64,000 bases of DNA from Roseimicrobium sp. ORNL1 (GTDB taxonomy: Bacteria; Verrucomicrobiota; Verrucomicrobiia; Verrucomicrobiales; Verrucomicrobiaceae). The stretch covers positions 5,208,001 through 5,272,000 of the forward strand of contig NZ_CP049143.1 in the NCBI RefSeq assembly GCF_011044495.1, read 5' to 3'. Under the pieces are notes generated by a model. It saw nothing but the letters and a program-made list of their open reading frames with translations. It was not told the DNA's origin and did no database searches. The translations under genes and the position numbers were made by a program. This document shows, in pieces, positions 1 through 7,333 of the stretch. How positions within the stretch are numbered: position 1 is the first letter of the stretch; every line of letters begins with the position of its first letter.

Positions 1-1766
1 GCGACCACGGGAGCTTCGGGCTCCACCGTCTCATGCAACGGAGCTTCGGCACGCACAGGCTCAGGTTCGAACGCGGGCACAGGCTGCGGCAGTTGGGCTA
101 CAGGAGCAGGCTCAGGTGCGAGAATAAGCTCGGGCGCAGCGACCGGAGCAGGCACAGGCGCGGGGGCTTCGGCCACCACTGGTGCGAGCTCAGGAGCCAG
201 AACAGGTGCGGGTGCCACGAAAGCCTGCACCGCCGGTTCTGGTGCATACACCGGAGCCGGGGTCTGCTCAATGGTAGTACGCACCGGCGGAGGCACGGGA
301 AGCGGCTGCGGAGCTTCCATCATCAGCGGTGCGGAAGGGACCGGCTGCTGAACGGGAGCGGGTTCCTGAAAAAGCGTCACTTCCTGCTGGGCCTGCTGCA
401 CGGGCGGGGCCACGACCGGAGCCTGACGAGGCTGCGGTTGGGGAGCGGGCTGCTGCACGGGAACTGGTGCCGGAACAGGCACGGGAGCTTGCGCGGCAGG
501 CTGCTGATGAAACTCAGCGAACAGCTCCGCCGGCAGCGGGTCCTTCGCTTTGGGAGCGGGCGCAGGCACGGGGGGCGGCAACGGCGCGGGTGCAGCCACG
601 GCGACAGGGGCCGGAGCAGGTGCAGGCGCAGGGACATACTCATCCACGCTCACGGGAGCATGAAGCTGGAGACCATTGCCAGTGTAGGCCGGAGCCTTCT
701 CAACGGGCGCTGGGGCTTTAGGAGCGGGCTGTGGTCGGCTCGTGATGCGCGGCTCCACCACCGCATCGGCCGAGGGCTCCAAGGACATCTGCTGCGCCGT
801 AAGGGAGCTGACGAGGGTGACGGTCATCATGTCTCCCAGCTTCGCGTCCACCGCGAGGCCGAACATGATCTGCGTCTCCTCCGGCACATACTTGCCGAGC
901 TGCTTCATGAGCATCTCCACTTCGGCGAGCGTGAGGCTTTCACCACCGGCAATGTGCACCAGCAGGTTGCGGGCGTTCTGAAGAAGCTGGCCCTGGTTGA
1001 CGAGCGGGCTCTTGAGCGCGCGCTTGAGGGATTCCTGCACGCGGTTGGTGCCGCGGGCTTCGCCGAAGCCGAAGAGGCAGCGGGCATTCGGGCTGCGCAG
1101 GGCGGTCATGAGGTCGGCAAGACCCATGCGCACCACGCCGGGCTGCGTAACCATCGTGGAGATGGCGCGCACGCTGTGGCCGATGAGCTGGTCTGCCTGG
1201 CTGAAGGCCTTCTGGATGCCTTCCTTCGGGAGCACCAGCTCGCCCATGCGGTTGTTTTCAAAGAGGATGACGGCGTCGCAACTGCGCTGCAAGTCTTCCA
1301 AAGCCAGCTCCGCCTGCATGACGCGGCGGCGGCCTTCAAAGGAGAAGGGCATCGTGGCGAACACAAACACCATGGCACCCAAATCACGCGCGATCTGCGC
1401 GACCACGGGCGCCGCACCCGAGCCGGTACCCCCACCCAGGCCGGCGCAGATGAAGACCATGTCATGCCCCTGCATGGCGGCACGAATCTGCTCGGCCGAG
1501 GAGGCCGCGGCTTCACGCCCCAGTTCAGGGTCACCACCGCAGCCGATGCCACGCATCATGTCTGCCCCGAGCTGAATCTTCAGGGGCGCCATCGCATGAC
1601 CGAGCACACGCACATCCGTGTGCATGGACACCAGGGACACTTCCATGAGCCGATCCAGACAGATGCGGTCGAGCACATTCAAACCACCACCGCCGATGCC
1701 CACGACACAGATCTTGAGGGATGACGTTGGCGAGGATTCGCCCTGGTTGCGTTGGTATTCTACCAT
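1..1766 (-). CDS. ftsZ: Cell division protein FtsZ, divergent, 3' end beyond the window
   Basis: FtsZ is the tubulin-like GTPase that forms the cytokinetic ring. Seen: 588 codons from an ATG at 1766 with no stop before base 1. Residues 17-34 hold the G-rich nucleotide-binding start (KICVVGIGGGG), 111-117 the tubulin signature GGGTGSG, and the fold continues to about residue 325. From roughly residue 345 to the edge the protein is a very long Pro/Ala/Val/Gln-rich linker, far longer than usual. The T7 loop is odd: PGVVRMGLADL at about 209-219 aligns with the canonical PG-I-N-x-DFAD-V, so the Asn and first Asp are Arg and Gly and only the last Asp remains. The gene lies downstream of ftsA on the same strand, completing ddl-ftsQ-ftsA-ftsZ. 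The family call is secure; activity of the substituted loop is unknown. The C-terminal FtsA/ZipA-binding peptide is outside the window. Confidence 0.93.
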   Translation of the reverse strand, partial: MVEYQRNQGESSPTSSLKICVVGIGGGGLNVLDRICLDRLMEVSLVSMHTDVRVLGHAMAPLKIQLGADMMRGIGCGGDPELGREAAASSAEQIRAAMQGHDMVFICAGLGGGTGSGAAPVVAQIARDLGAMVFVFATMPFSFEGRRRVMQAELALEDLQRSCDAVILFENNRMGELVLPKEGIQKAFSQADQLIGHSVRAISTMVTQPGVVRMGLADLMTALRSPNARCLFGFGEARGTNRVQESLKRALKSPLVNQGQLLQNARNLLVHIAGGESLTLAEVEMLMKQLGKYVPEETQIMFGLAVDAKLGDMMTVTLVSSLTAQQMSLEPSADAVVEPRITSRPQPAPKAPAPVEKAPAYTGNGLQLHAPVSVDEYVPAPAPAPAPVAVAAPAPLPPPVPAPAPKAKDPLPAELFAEFHQQPAAQAPVPVPAPVPVQQPAPQPQPRQAPVVAPPVQQAQQEVTLFQEPAPVQQPVPSAPLMMEAPQPLPVPPPVRTTIEQTPAPVYAPEPAVQAFVAPAPVLAPELAPVVAEAPAPVPAPVAAPELILAPEPAPVAQLPQPVPAFEPEPVRAEAPLHETVEPEAPVV

Positions 1767-1912
1767 AAGCCTGGGTGGTTGAGGGTGCGGTTGGTTGCTG
1801 GCTAAGGGTGTGTAACTCAAAAACGGTCAAAGCACCAGAGTGAATCTGGGGCCGGTCAAAGTTTGGCTGTCGCGTCGTCCAACTTCCGGGAAGGATGCAG
1901 CGCTCAGGGCGG

Positions 1913-3130
1913 CTACATGGTCCAGGAGCTGAACATTTCGACCATGCGCCGGCCAAGCTTGGCGAAGGGCGACAGCCAGGGTTTTTCAGAATCCATCAAC
2001 TGGGCGTAACGAATGAGGCCAATGGGGCCTGAGTAGCAGGGATTCTCATAGGTGGCGGTGGCGCCGCCCTGCGGGGAGGAGCCAGTGCGGGTGACCCGCA
2101 CGCCAAAGACATCGCGCGCCACCACATCGATGCCGCGCATGAGGCTCACGCCTCCCGTCAGGAAGACCCCCGCGCCAAGCTTCGGCAGGTGCTCTTCCAC
2201 ACGTTCGCGCACGCGCTCGAGGATCTCGCGCGTGCGGAGGTGAATCACTTCATTCAGCATGGCGCGCTCGATCTCGCCCACGTACATGCCGTTCTCATCA
2301 TCCACCTTCAGCATTTCGCTGGGGTCCACGCCCTCGAAGATGGCCGAACCTTCCTCCACCTTCAGGCGCTCGCAGCGCGCGTGGGGGATCTGGAAGCACA
2401 TGGAAATGTCATTCGTGATATGGTCCCCGCCGAGTGGCACGCAGCCGGAGGCGGTGAGCATGCCGTCCACGTAGAGCACGTAGTCCGCCGTGCCACCGCC
2501 GAAGTCGATGAGCAGGGCGCCGCCCTGCTTCGCATCTTTGTTCAGCGCGACCTGGGAGGCTGCGAGTGGGAGGAAGACGACGTCCTCCACCTCCAGCGGA
2601 ATCTGGCGCACGAGGCGGATGGAATTCTGCACGCGGCTGCGCACACCGTGGATGATGTGAAACTCCGCCTCCACGCGCTCCGCGGGGCGGCCAATCAGCG
2701 AGCGCACCTGCTCCTGGCCATCCACACCGTACTTGCGCGCGATGCGGTGGAGGAAGACGTGGTTCTGTGGGATATCGACGTTGCACGCGATCTCACGCAC
2801 GTCCTCAAGGTCGTCCTCCGTGATGGTGCTCTGGTCGGAGGGAAGGCGGTAGACACCGCCGTTGTTCAGGCTCTCAATGTGCGCGCCGGAAACTCCCAGG
2901 AACACATTACGAATCATCACGTCACTGCGGTCCTCGGCACGGAGCAGCGCGTCATTCAAACACGTCTGCGCGATGTCGAAGTCCACGATCTCACCCTTGC
3001 GGATGCCACGCGAGGGAGCCTGGCCCACGCCAAGAATTTTGATCGCGCCGTCCTTCTTCACCTCTCCGACCACGACACAGATCTTCGACGTGCCAATCTC
3101 AAGTCCAGCATAGATGTTGCTACGAGCCAT
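1913..3130 (-). CDS. ftsA: Cell division protein FtsA
   Basis: Actin-like ATPase that tethers FtsZ filaments to the inner membrane. The 405-residue protein opens with the phosphate-1 motif GLEIGTSKICVVVGEV (about 9-24), has the 1C subdomain expected for FtsA, a phosphate-2 motif LLIDFGGGTADYVLY (about 206-220) and the adenosine motif GVFLTGGVSLMRG (about 323-335). The C-terminus LGRRMVEMFSSWTM fits the conserved amphipathic membrane-targeting helix. Length matches the family. It lies 32 bases after ftsQ and 146 bases before ftsZ on the same strand, the classical division-cluster order. The ATG start gives the standard N-terminus. Confidence 0.95.
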   Translation of the reverse strand: MARSNIYAGLEIGTSKICVVVGEVKKDGAIKILGVGQAPSRGIRKGEIVDFDIAQTCLNDALLRAEDRSDVMIRNVFLGVSGAHIESLNNGGVYRLPSDQSTITEDDLEDVREIACNVDIPQNHVFLHRIARKYGVDGQEQVRSLIGRPAERVEAEFHIIHGVRSRVQNSIRLVRQIPLEVEDVVFLPLAASQVALNKDAKQGGALLIDFGGGTADYVLYVDGMLTASGCVPLGGDHITNDISMCFQIPHARCERLKVEEGSAIFEGVDPSEMLKVDDENGMYVGEIERAMLNEVIHLRTREILERVRERVEEHLPKLGAGVFLTGGVSLMRGIDVVARDVFGVRVTRTGSSPQGGATATYENPCYSGPIGLIRYAQLMDSEKPWLSPFAKLGRRMVEMFSSWTM

Positions 3131-3162
3131 GGGATACGGATTTGGGTTGCGATGAGAAGAGG

Positions 3163-4197
3163 TCAGTTATTGCGGGCGAGCTGGCGGCGGACCGTCGGGC
3201 GGCGTGGAGTCGTGGCAGGCGGCGCCGGTTCAGGGACCGGCACCGCCATGACGGGAGTTCCACGGAGAGTGAGAGGCACATTGTCTTCAACGAGGAGGTC
3301 GACGGTGGCGAGCTCCCAGTTGCGCTGGGCAGCCTCGTTCACCACACGCTCCAAGCGCCGGATCTGCGGCTCGAATTCATCGACCGGGAAGATCACGGTG
3401 AAAAGGGCATCATACTGCGCCGCGAGCGAGTAGCCGCGTGAGGCATCGATACGGCGGATGCGCATGGAATGAGCCAGCGCGCTTTCCTCGTGAGCCTTCA
3501 GCAGTTGCAGGGACTGGAGAACTTCGGGCGCTTCAATGACATGGCCGGGCTTCAGGCGCTGCATCTTCGCCACACGAATGACGGGCAGCTTGCGGCGCGC
3601 CTCGGTGACTTCATCACTGGGCAGCACCACACCGGCATCATCCAGCAGGCAGCCGTAGCCGGCGACCTTCGCTTCCAAGCGTTGCTCGGGACACTCCAGC
3701 CAGGCCACAGGTCGACGCTGCTCCACCTCCAGCAGCACGAGGCCGGGATAGCCGCGCGTCACCTTCGCGTGGCGCACCTGGGGCAGGGCCTCCAGCTTCT
3801 CACGCACCTGCACGAGGCCGATGTCCAGCATGTTCATGCCGGTCTTGAGCTCGCTGGCGGTGATCAGTTGCGAAGGCATCAGCTCGCCTTCGGTAATCAC
3901 GGAGATGTGCTGGAGTTGGAAGCGCGTGTTGTTCGTAAACGCCTCTCGCACCACGATGCGGCCCGCACTGAAGAGACTGATGGCCATGAGCGCAGCCACG
4001 GCAAACTTGAAGCCCCAGCGCATGGCCTTGCGGCGCTGCTCACGACGGGTGGCGGCCGTCTCCGGATTCATCTCCAGGCGATGCACATCCAGGCGCACAT
4101 GATGCACCTTGTTGCGCCGGCTTCTGAACGCATAATTCCCCCGCGTCGCGTTGGCGCGGCGCTTTCTGTTCTTGGGGAATAGTTTGTCAGAAAACAT
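3163..4197 (-). CDS. ftsQ: Cell division protein FtsQ (POTRA domain)
   Basis: Bitopic divisome protein linking FtsB/FtsL to later division proteins. Seen in 344 residues: a long basic cytoplasmic tail (1-60), one membrane segment (about 64-84, FKFAVAALMAISLFSAGRIV), then a periplasmic POTRA-like domain (about 92-175) containing LKTGMNMLDIGLVQVREKLE and a PGLVLLEVEQRRPVAWL strand pair typical of FtsQ/DivIB. A proline-rich and basic C-terminal tail follows. Sequence conservation in this family is low, so the call rests on POTRA pattern plus position between ddl and ftsA; both agree. The start is an ATG at 4197, 22 bases after the ddl stop. Confidence 0.88.
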   Translation of the reverse strand: MFSDKLFPKNRKRRANATRGNYAFRSRRNKVHHVRLDVHRLEMNPETAATRREQRRKAMRWGFKFAVAALMAISLFSAGRIVVREAFTNNTRFQLQHISVITEGELMPSQLITASELKTGMNMLDIGLVQVREKLEALPQVRHAKVTRGYPGLVLLEVEQRRPVAWLECPEQRLEAKVAGYGCLLDDAGVVLPSDEVTEARRKLPVIRVAKMQRLKPGHVIEAPEVLQSLQLLKAHEESALAHSMRIRRIDASRGYSLAAQYDALFTVIFPVDEFEPQIRRLERVVNEAAQRNWELATVDLLVEDNVPLTLRGTPVMAVPVPEPAPPATTPRRPTVRRQLARNN

Positions 4198-4219
4198 TTT
4201 TCCACATAAGCGTGAAAGG

Positions 4220-5143
4220 TCAGTCCTTCCCCCGTGCCCTCAGTGAAAGCTCAATGATGCGCTCCATCAGTTGCGGAAACTCCAAACCAGCCACCCGCGC
4301 CGCCTTCGGCAGCAGGCTGCTCACGGTCATGCCGGGGATGGTGTTGATCTCCAGGACGAAGGGTTCCCCGTCCTTTCTCAGCATCACATCCACACGGCCA
4401 TACACCTCCACACCCAGAGCGCGCATGGCGTCCAGCGACGCTTGCTGCACCCGCGCAGTCACCCGCGCATCGAGATCCGCCGGGCAATGGTAGAGCGTCT
4501 TGCCCGTGCCGGACATCCAGGGGTACTTGTTGTTGATGTCGTAGAAGCCGCTTACCGGCTCGATGTGGATGACAGGCAGCACTTGGTCGCCGATCACACC
4601 CACGGTCAGCTCAAGACCGTCGATGTACTCTTCGACGAGAGTCTCGTCGCCGTACTTCTTCGCGTCTTCGAGCGCAGCAGCCAACTCGTCCTTGGTGCGA
4701 ACGATGTGCACACCCACGCTGGAGCCCTCGCAGGGGGGCTTCACCACCACCGGCAGGGCCAGTTCGAGTTCGTCCGCTCCGTCAAGACGCAGCACCTGGC
4801 TGCGCGGCGTGGGGACACCCGCTTCAAGAAACTTGCGCTTGCTCAGCACCTTGTCGAACGCCAGCCGGCTGGTCTCCACCCCGGCGCCCGTGTAGGGCAC
4901 GCCGAGCTTTTCCAGAGCCGCCTGAATCCCGCCGTCCTCACCGAACGTACCGTGAATCATATTGACCGCGATCAGCACATCCTTCGGCACATGGAACTCG
5001 GTTGTGAGCACATCAACCTCAACGACATCCGCGCCCAAGCTCCGCAAAGCTTCCGTCACACTTTCTGCAGACTTGAGGGACACCGCCCTCTCGGAGCCGG
5101 GGCCTCCCTTCAATACTGCGATCTTGTGGTTTCTAAGCGTCAT
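4220..5143 (-). CDS. ddl: D-alanine--D-alanine ligase
   Basis: ATP-grasp enzyme that joins two D-alanines for peptidoglycan precursors. The 307-residue product starts at ATG 5143 (MTLRNHKIAVLKGGPGSE); an upstream in-frame TTG at 5185 would add 14 residues that do not belong to the family. Visible family motifs are KGGPGSERAVSL near the N-terminus, PPCEGSSVGVHIV in the ATP-grasp fold, EEYIDGLELTVGV, and FVLEINTIPGMT with the metal-binding Glu-Ile-Asn near the end. It is the first gene of the minus-strand division cluster, which supports co-expression with ftsQ-ftsA-ftsZ. Confidence 0.95.
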   Translation of the reverse strand: MTLRNHKIAVLKGGPGSERAVSLKSAESVTEALRSLGADVVEVDVLTTEFHVPKDVLIAVNMIHGTFGEDGGIQAALEKLGVPYTGAGVETSRLAFDKVLSKRKFLEAGVPTPRSQVLRLDGADELELALPVVVKPPCEGSSVGVHIVRTKDELAAALEDAKKYGDETLVEEYIDGLELTVGVIGDQVLPVIHIEPVSGFYDINNKYPWMSGTGKTLYHCPADLDARVTARVQQASLDAMRALGVEVYGRVDVMLRKDGEPFVLEINTIPGMTVSSLLPKAARVAGLEFPQLMERIIELSLRARGKD

Positions 5144-5338
5144 CTGGCCAAAGCAGTGGGGCAACTGCCGCTCTAATGCGAGCAATTATGGTTCCGAGTC
5201 TATGTTTCAAGGCTTAAAGGTCAAGATAATTGAACTAATTTAGAACTCATTTTTATTCACAGCTATTAACCGCCGCCGATTCCTTATGAAAGTGCTACGC
5301 CTTGTCACAACGGCCGCTGCGCGTACATTACCCATCTC

Positions 5339-5866
5339 ATGAACCTCCATCTCGACTGGATCCACCTCTGGGCACTCATCATCGGTTTCGTCCTCGGTTT
5401 CTTGCTGTATGTCTCCTCCTTCCGCGCTCACTGGAAGACCAAGACTGAATTCCGCCGGTACAAGAAGATGCTGAGCGACAAAATGGATCTGGAGCACAAG
5501 CAGCTTTCGGACCTGCAGAAGGAGCGCGAGCGCATCGGCAAGGAAAACGAAAGCATGCGCCTGCAGATCAGCCGCCTCAATGACCGCAGTGACAACAAGT
5601 TGCAGCGTGAGATGGAAATCTACGCGCGCGCCGAAAAACAGATGACCATCAATGCCCCCGGCTTCGCCCCCGCTTGGGAAATCGCCAAGAGTCAGGCACT
5701 GACCCAGCTCGAAACCGAGGAACGCGGCAACAGCTTCCCCCAGCGCATCTTCCGCAAGCTCGTGGGTGGCAACACCACCGCTGCCCTCCCCGCCGAAGCC
5801 ACCGCTCACGCCACCTCGAAAAACGGCTCCAGTTCCGGCGCCGTGACGAGCGATCACAGCATCTAA
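5339..5866 (+). CDS. Small membrane protein with coiled coil, unknown function
   Basis: A 175-residue protein that I do not recognise. It has one N-terminal membrane segment (about 9-27, IHLWALIIGFVLGFLLYV), then a charged, heptad-like stretch (about 35-105) likely to form a coiled coil, and a low-complexity Ala/Thr/Ser tail. The layout recalls LapA-type or spacer-like membrane proteins, but no family motif is visible. It is divergent from ddl and is followed after 7 bases by the next gene, so the two are probably one transcript. Confidence 0.75.
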   Translation: MNLHLDWIHLWALIIGFVLGFLLYVSSFRAHWKTKTEFRRYKKMLSDKMDLEHKQLSDLQKERERIGKENESMRLQISRLNDRSDNKLQREMEIYARAEKQMTINAPGFAPAWEIAKSQALTQLETEERGNSFPQRIFRKLVGGNTTAALPAEATAHATSKNGSSSGAVTSDHSI

Positions 5867-5873
5867 GGAAGAA

Positions 5874-6224
5874 ATGCGGAAACCCGAGCCCGAAGTGCGG
5901 AGTTTGCGCCAGAACTGGCGTAAGCTCGCGCGTGCTGCGGTGTTCCCACTCCTCGTGAGCATCGCGGCTCTGTGGATGGCGTCCAGCGACTGGCGCCGCG
6001 AACAGAGCCTGATGCAGGCGGCCCGGCCCATCCAGGCCGAGCTCGAAATGTATCGCCAGAGGTACCAGCAGTACCCCGACTCCCTCGTGCACATCGGTGT
6101 CGTGGAAAAAGAGGGCTCACCCATCCACTACCAGCGGGACTCAAAAGACCACTACATCCTCTGGTTTGGCTCGCATCTCGGCAAATCCAAAACGTTTCAA
6201 TCCAGCGCTGGCGACTGGCACTGA
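5874..6224 (+). CDS. Membrane-anchored protein with pseudopilin-like C-terminal segment
   Basis: A 116-residue protein with a basic N-terminus and one membrane segment (about 18-36). The distal part (YRQRYQQYPDSLVHIG, then Y-x-R-D-S-K-D-H-Y-I-L-W and a G-S-H-L-G-K-S stretch) resembles the C-terminal strands of type II secretion pseudopilins of the GspG kind, which carry a YP-L motif and a closing Y-x-L...G-x-D-G pattern. It lacks the prepilin cleavage motif at the N-terminus, so it is not an ordinary pseudopilin. An AGGA ribosome binding site overlaps the end of the preceding gene, indicating translation from the same messenger. Function unknown. Confidence 0.65.
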   Translation: MRKPEPEVRSLRQNWRKLARAAVFPLLVSIAALWMASSDWRREQSLMQAARPIQAELEMYRQRYQQYPDSLVHIGVVEKEGSPIHYQRDSKDHYILWFGSHLGKSKTFQSSAGDWH

Positions 6225-6313
6225 CGCACGCGAAGGAGGCTCCGCACGCACGCCGGACCTCGCCCTCCTCGCTCCTTCTTAACTCATCACCCATAACTCC
6301 TCACTCAAATACA

Positions 6314-6904
6314 ATGCTTCCCCTCCCCGACCGCTCCTTCGCCGCCTACATCTTTGACTGCGATGGCACCCTGGTCGACTCCATGCCCATTCACTACGTG
6401 TGCTGGGTGGAAGCCTTGAGGAGGAACGGCGCGACCTACGCCTTCACGGAGGAGGAGTTCTACCACTTCGCCGGCGTACCCGAGTATGACACCGTGGTGG
6501 TCCTCAATGGTCTGCACAACGTGAACGTGGACCCCCGCGCCGTGGTGGAGACGAAGTCGGAGATCTTCCGCAAGCGCATCAAAGAGATCCAGCGCGTGAA
6601 TCCCGTCGCAGACTTCGCCATTTCCGTGCACGGGAAGTTCCCCATCTCCGTGGCCTCCGGCAGTGAAGCGCCGATTGTGCGCGAGTGCCTGACGCACACC
6701 GGACTCATCGATCTTTTCCCCATCATCATCACGCCGGAGAACGTGAAGCGCGGCAAGCCTGCGCCAGACATGTTCCTCCTCGCCGCGGAGCAGATGGGCG
6801 TGAAGCCGGAAGATTGCCTCGTCTTCGAAGACGGCCGCAGCGGACTGGAAGCCGCGAAGGCAGCGGGCATGGAAGCGGTGTTTATTCCAAGGACACTCCG
6901 CTAG
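6314..6904 (+). CDS. HAD superfamily hydrolase, beta-phosphoglucomutase-like
   Basis: Haloacid-dehalogenase-fold phosphatase or sugar phosphomutase. The 196-residue protein starts at ATG 6314; a longer in-frame reading from upstream runs through unrelated sequence. Motif I is D15-C-D17-G-T with both catalytic aspartates, motif II is ISVASGSE, the Lys of motif III sits in RGKPAPDMFLLAAEQMG, and motif IV is VFEDGRSGLEAAKAAGM. A short helical cap between motifs I and II fits subfamily IA. Substrate cannot be read from sequence; members act on beta-glucose-1-phosphate, phosphoglycolate or fructose-1-phosphate. Confidence 0.87.
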   Translation: MLPLPDRSFAAYIFDCDGTLVDSMPIHYVCWVEALRRNGATYAFTEEEFYHFAGVPEYDTVVVLNGLHNVNVDPRAVVETKSEIFRKRIKEIQRVNPVADFAISVHGKFPISVASGSEAPIVRECLTHTGLIDLFPIIITPENVKRGKPAPDMFLLAAEQMGVKPEDCLVFEDGRSGLEAAKAAGMEAVFIPRTLR

Positions 6905-6929
6905 ATCCCCCAAAAAGAACGGCCCGCTC

Positions 6930-7238
6930 ATGAACGTGCCCGAAGAGTATCGCCGTTTCGCATGCCGCGAGTACTTCGAGGATGGATGGTCCACGCGAGG
7001 CCACTTCGACGAAGCCTCGCAGACACTTGTGATTGTGCCTTTGGAGCACTCTTGCGTCACAGACGAAACAAACTTCTTCGCCATCGGAAGGTCGGGTGTT
7101 GGGGGCATCGACTTTGGATACCGGGCGGATCATGAAGGTCTGTGGGCCTACCACCCGATCGATCAGGAATTCCAATTCATGGCGCCCACCGTGGCGGCAC
7201 TGGTGGAAGGCTGGTGCACGGGAAAACTGTCCGTCTAA
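6930..7238 (+). CDS. Small protein resembling the C-terminal half of a SUKH/SMI1-KNR4 domain
   Basis: A 102-residue acidic protein starting 25 bases after the HAD gene. The segment NFFAIGRSGVGGIDFGYR...GLWAYHPIDQEFQFMAPTVAALVEGW follows the pattern of SUKH (SMI1/KNR4) folds: a Phe-hIG-G-x-G-h turn, an aromatic strand, and a final helix starting Ala-Pro-Ser/Thr. SUKH proteins are often immunity proteins but also act in ordinary cellular roles. No toxin gene lies next to it. The family assignment is inference by eye from a short match. Confidence 0.5.
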   Translation: MNVPEEYRRFACREYFEDGWSTRGHFDEASQTLVIVPLEHSCVTDETNFFAIGRSGVGGIDFGYRADHEGLWAYHPIDQEFQFMAPTVAALVEGWCTGKLSV

Positions 7239-7333
7239 CGCCTTGCAACGTTTGAGCGCGAGCACGAAGGCAGCATATTAGCGCTTTGCCAGACGTATTG
7301 TCCTACGCCACCTCGTATTCCGCACGCCCCTTC

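Noticed and set aside
33-1724. Long plus-strand open frame (563 codons) opposite ftsZ
   Set aside because: It is the complement of the G+C-rich ftsZ coding strand and gives a low-complexity Arg/His/Gly product with no domain; the minus-strand frame gives a full FtsZ.
2189-3433. Long plus-strand frame opposite ftsA and the ftsQ end
   Set aside because: Crosses two clear minus-strand genes and has a His/Val/Ala-rich product with no motif.
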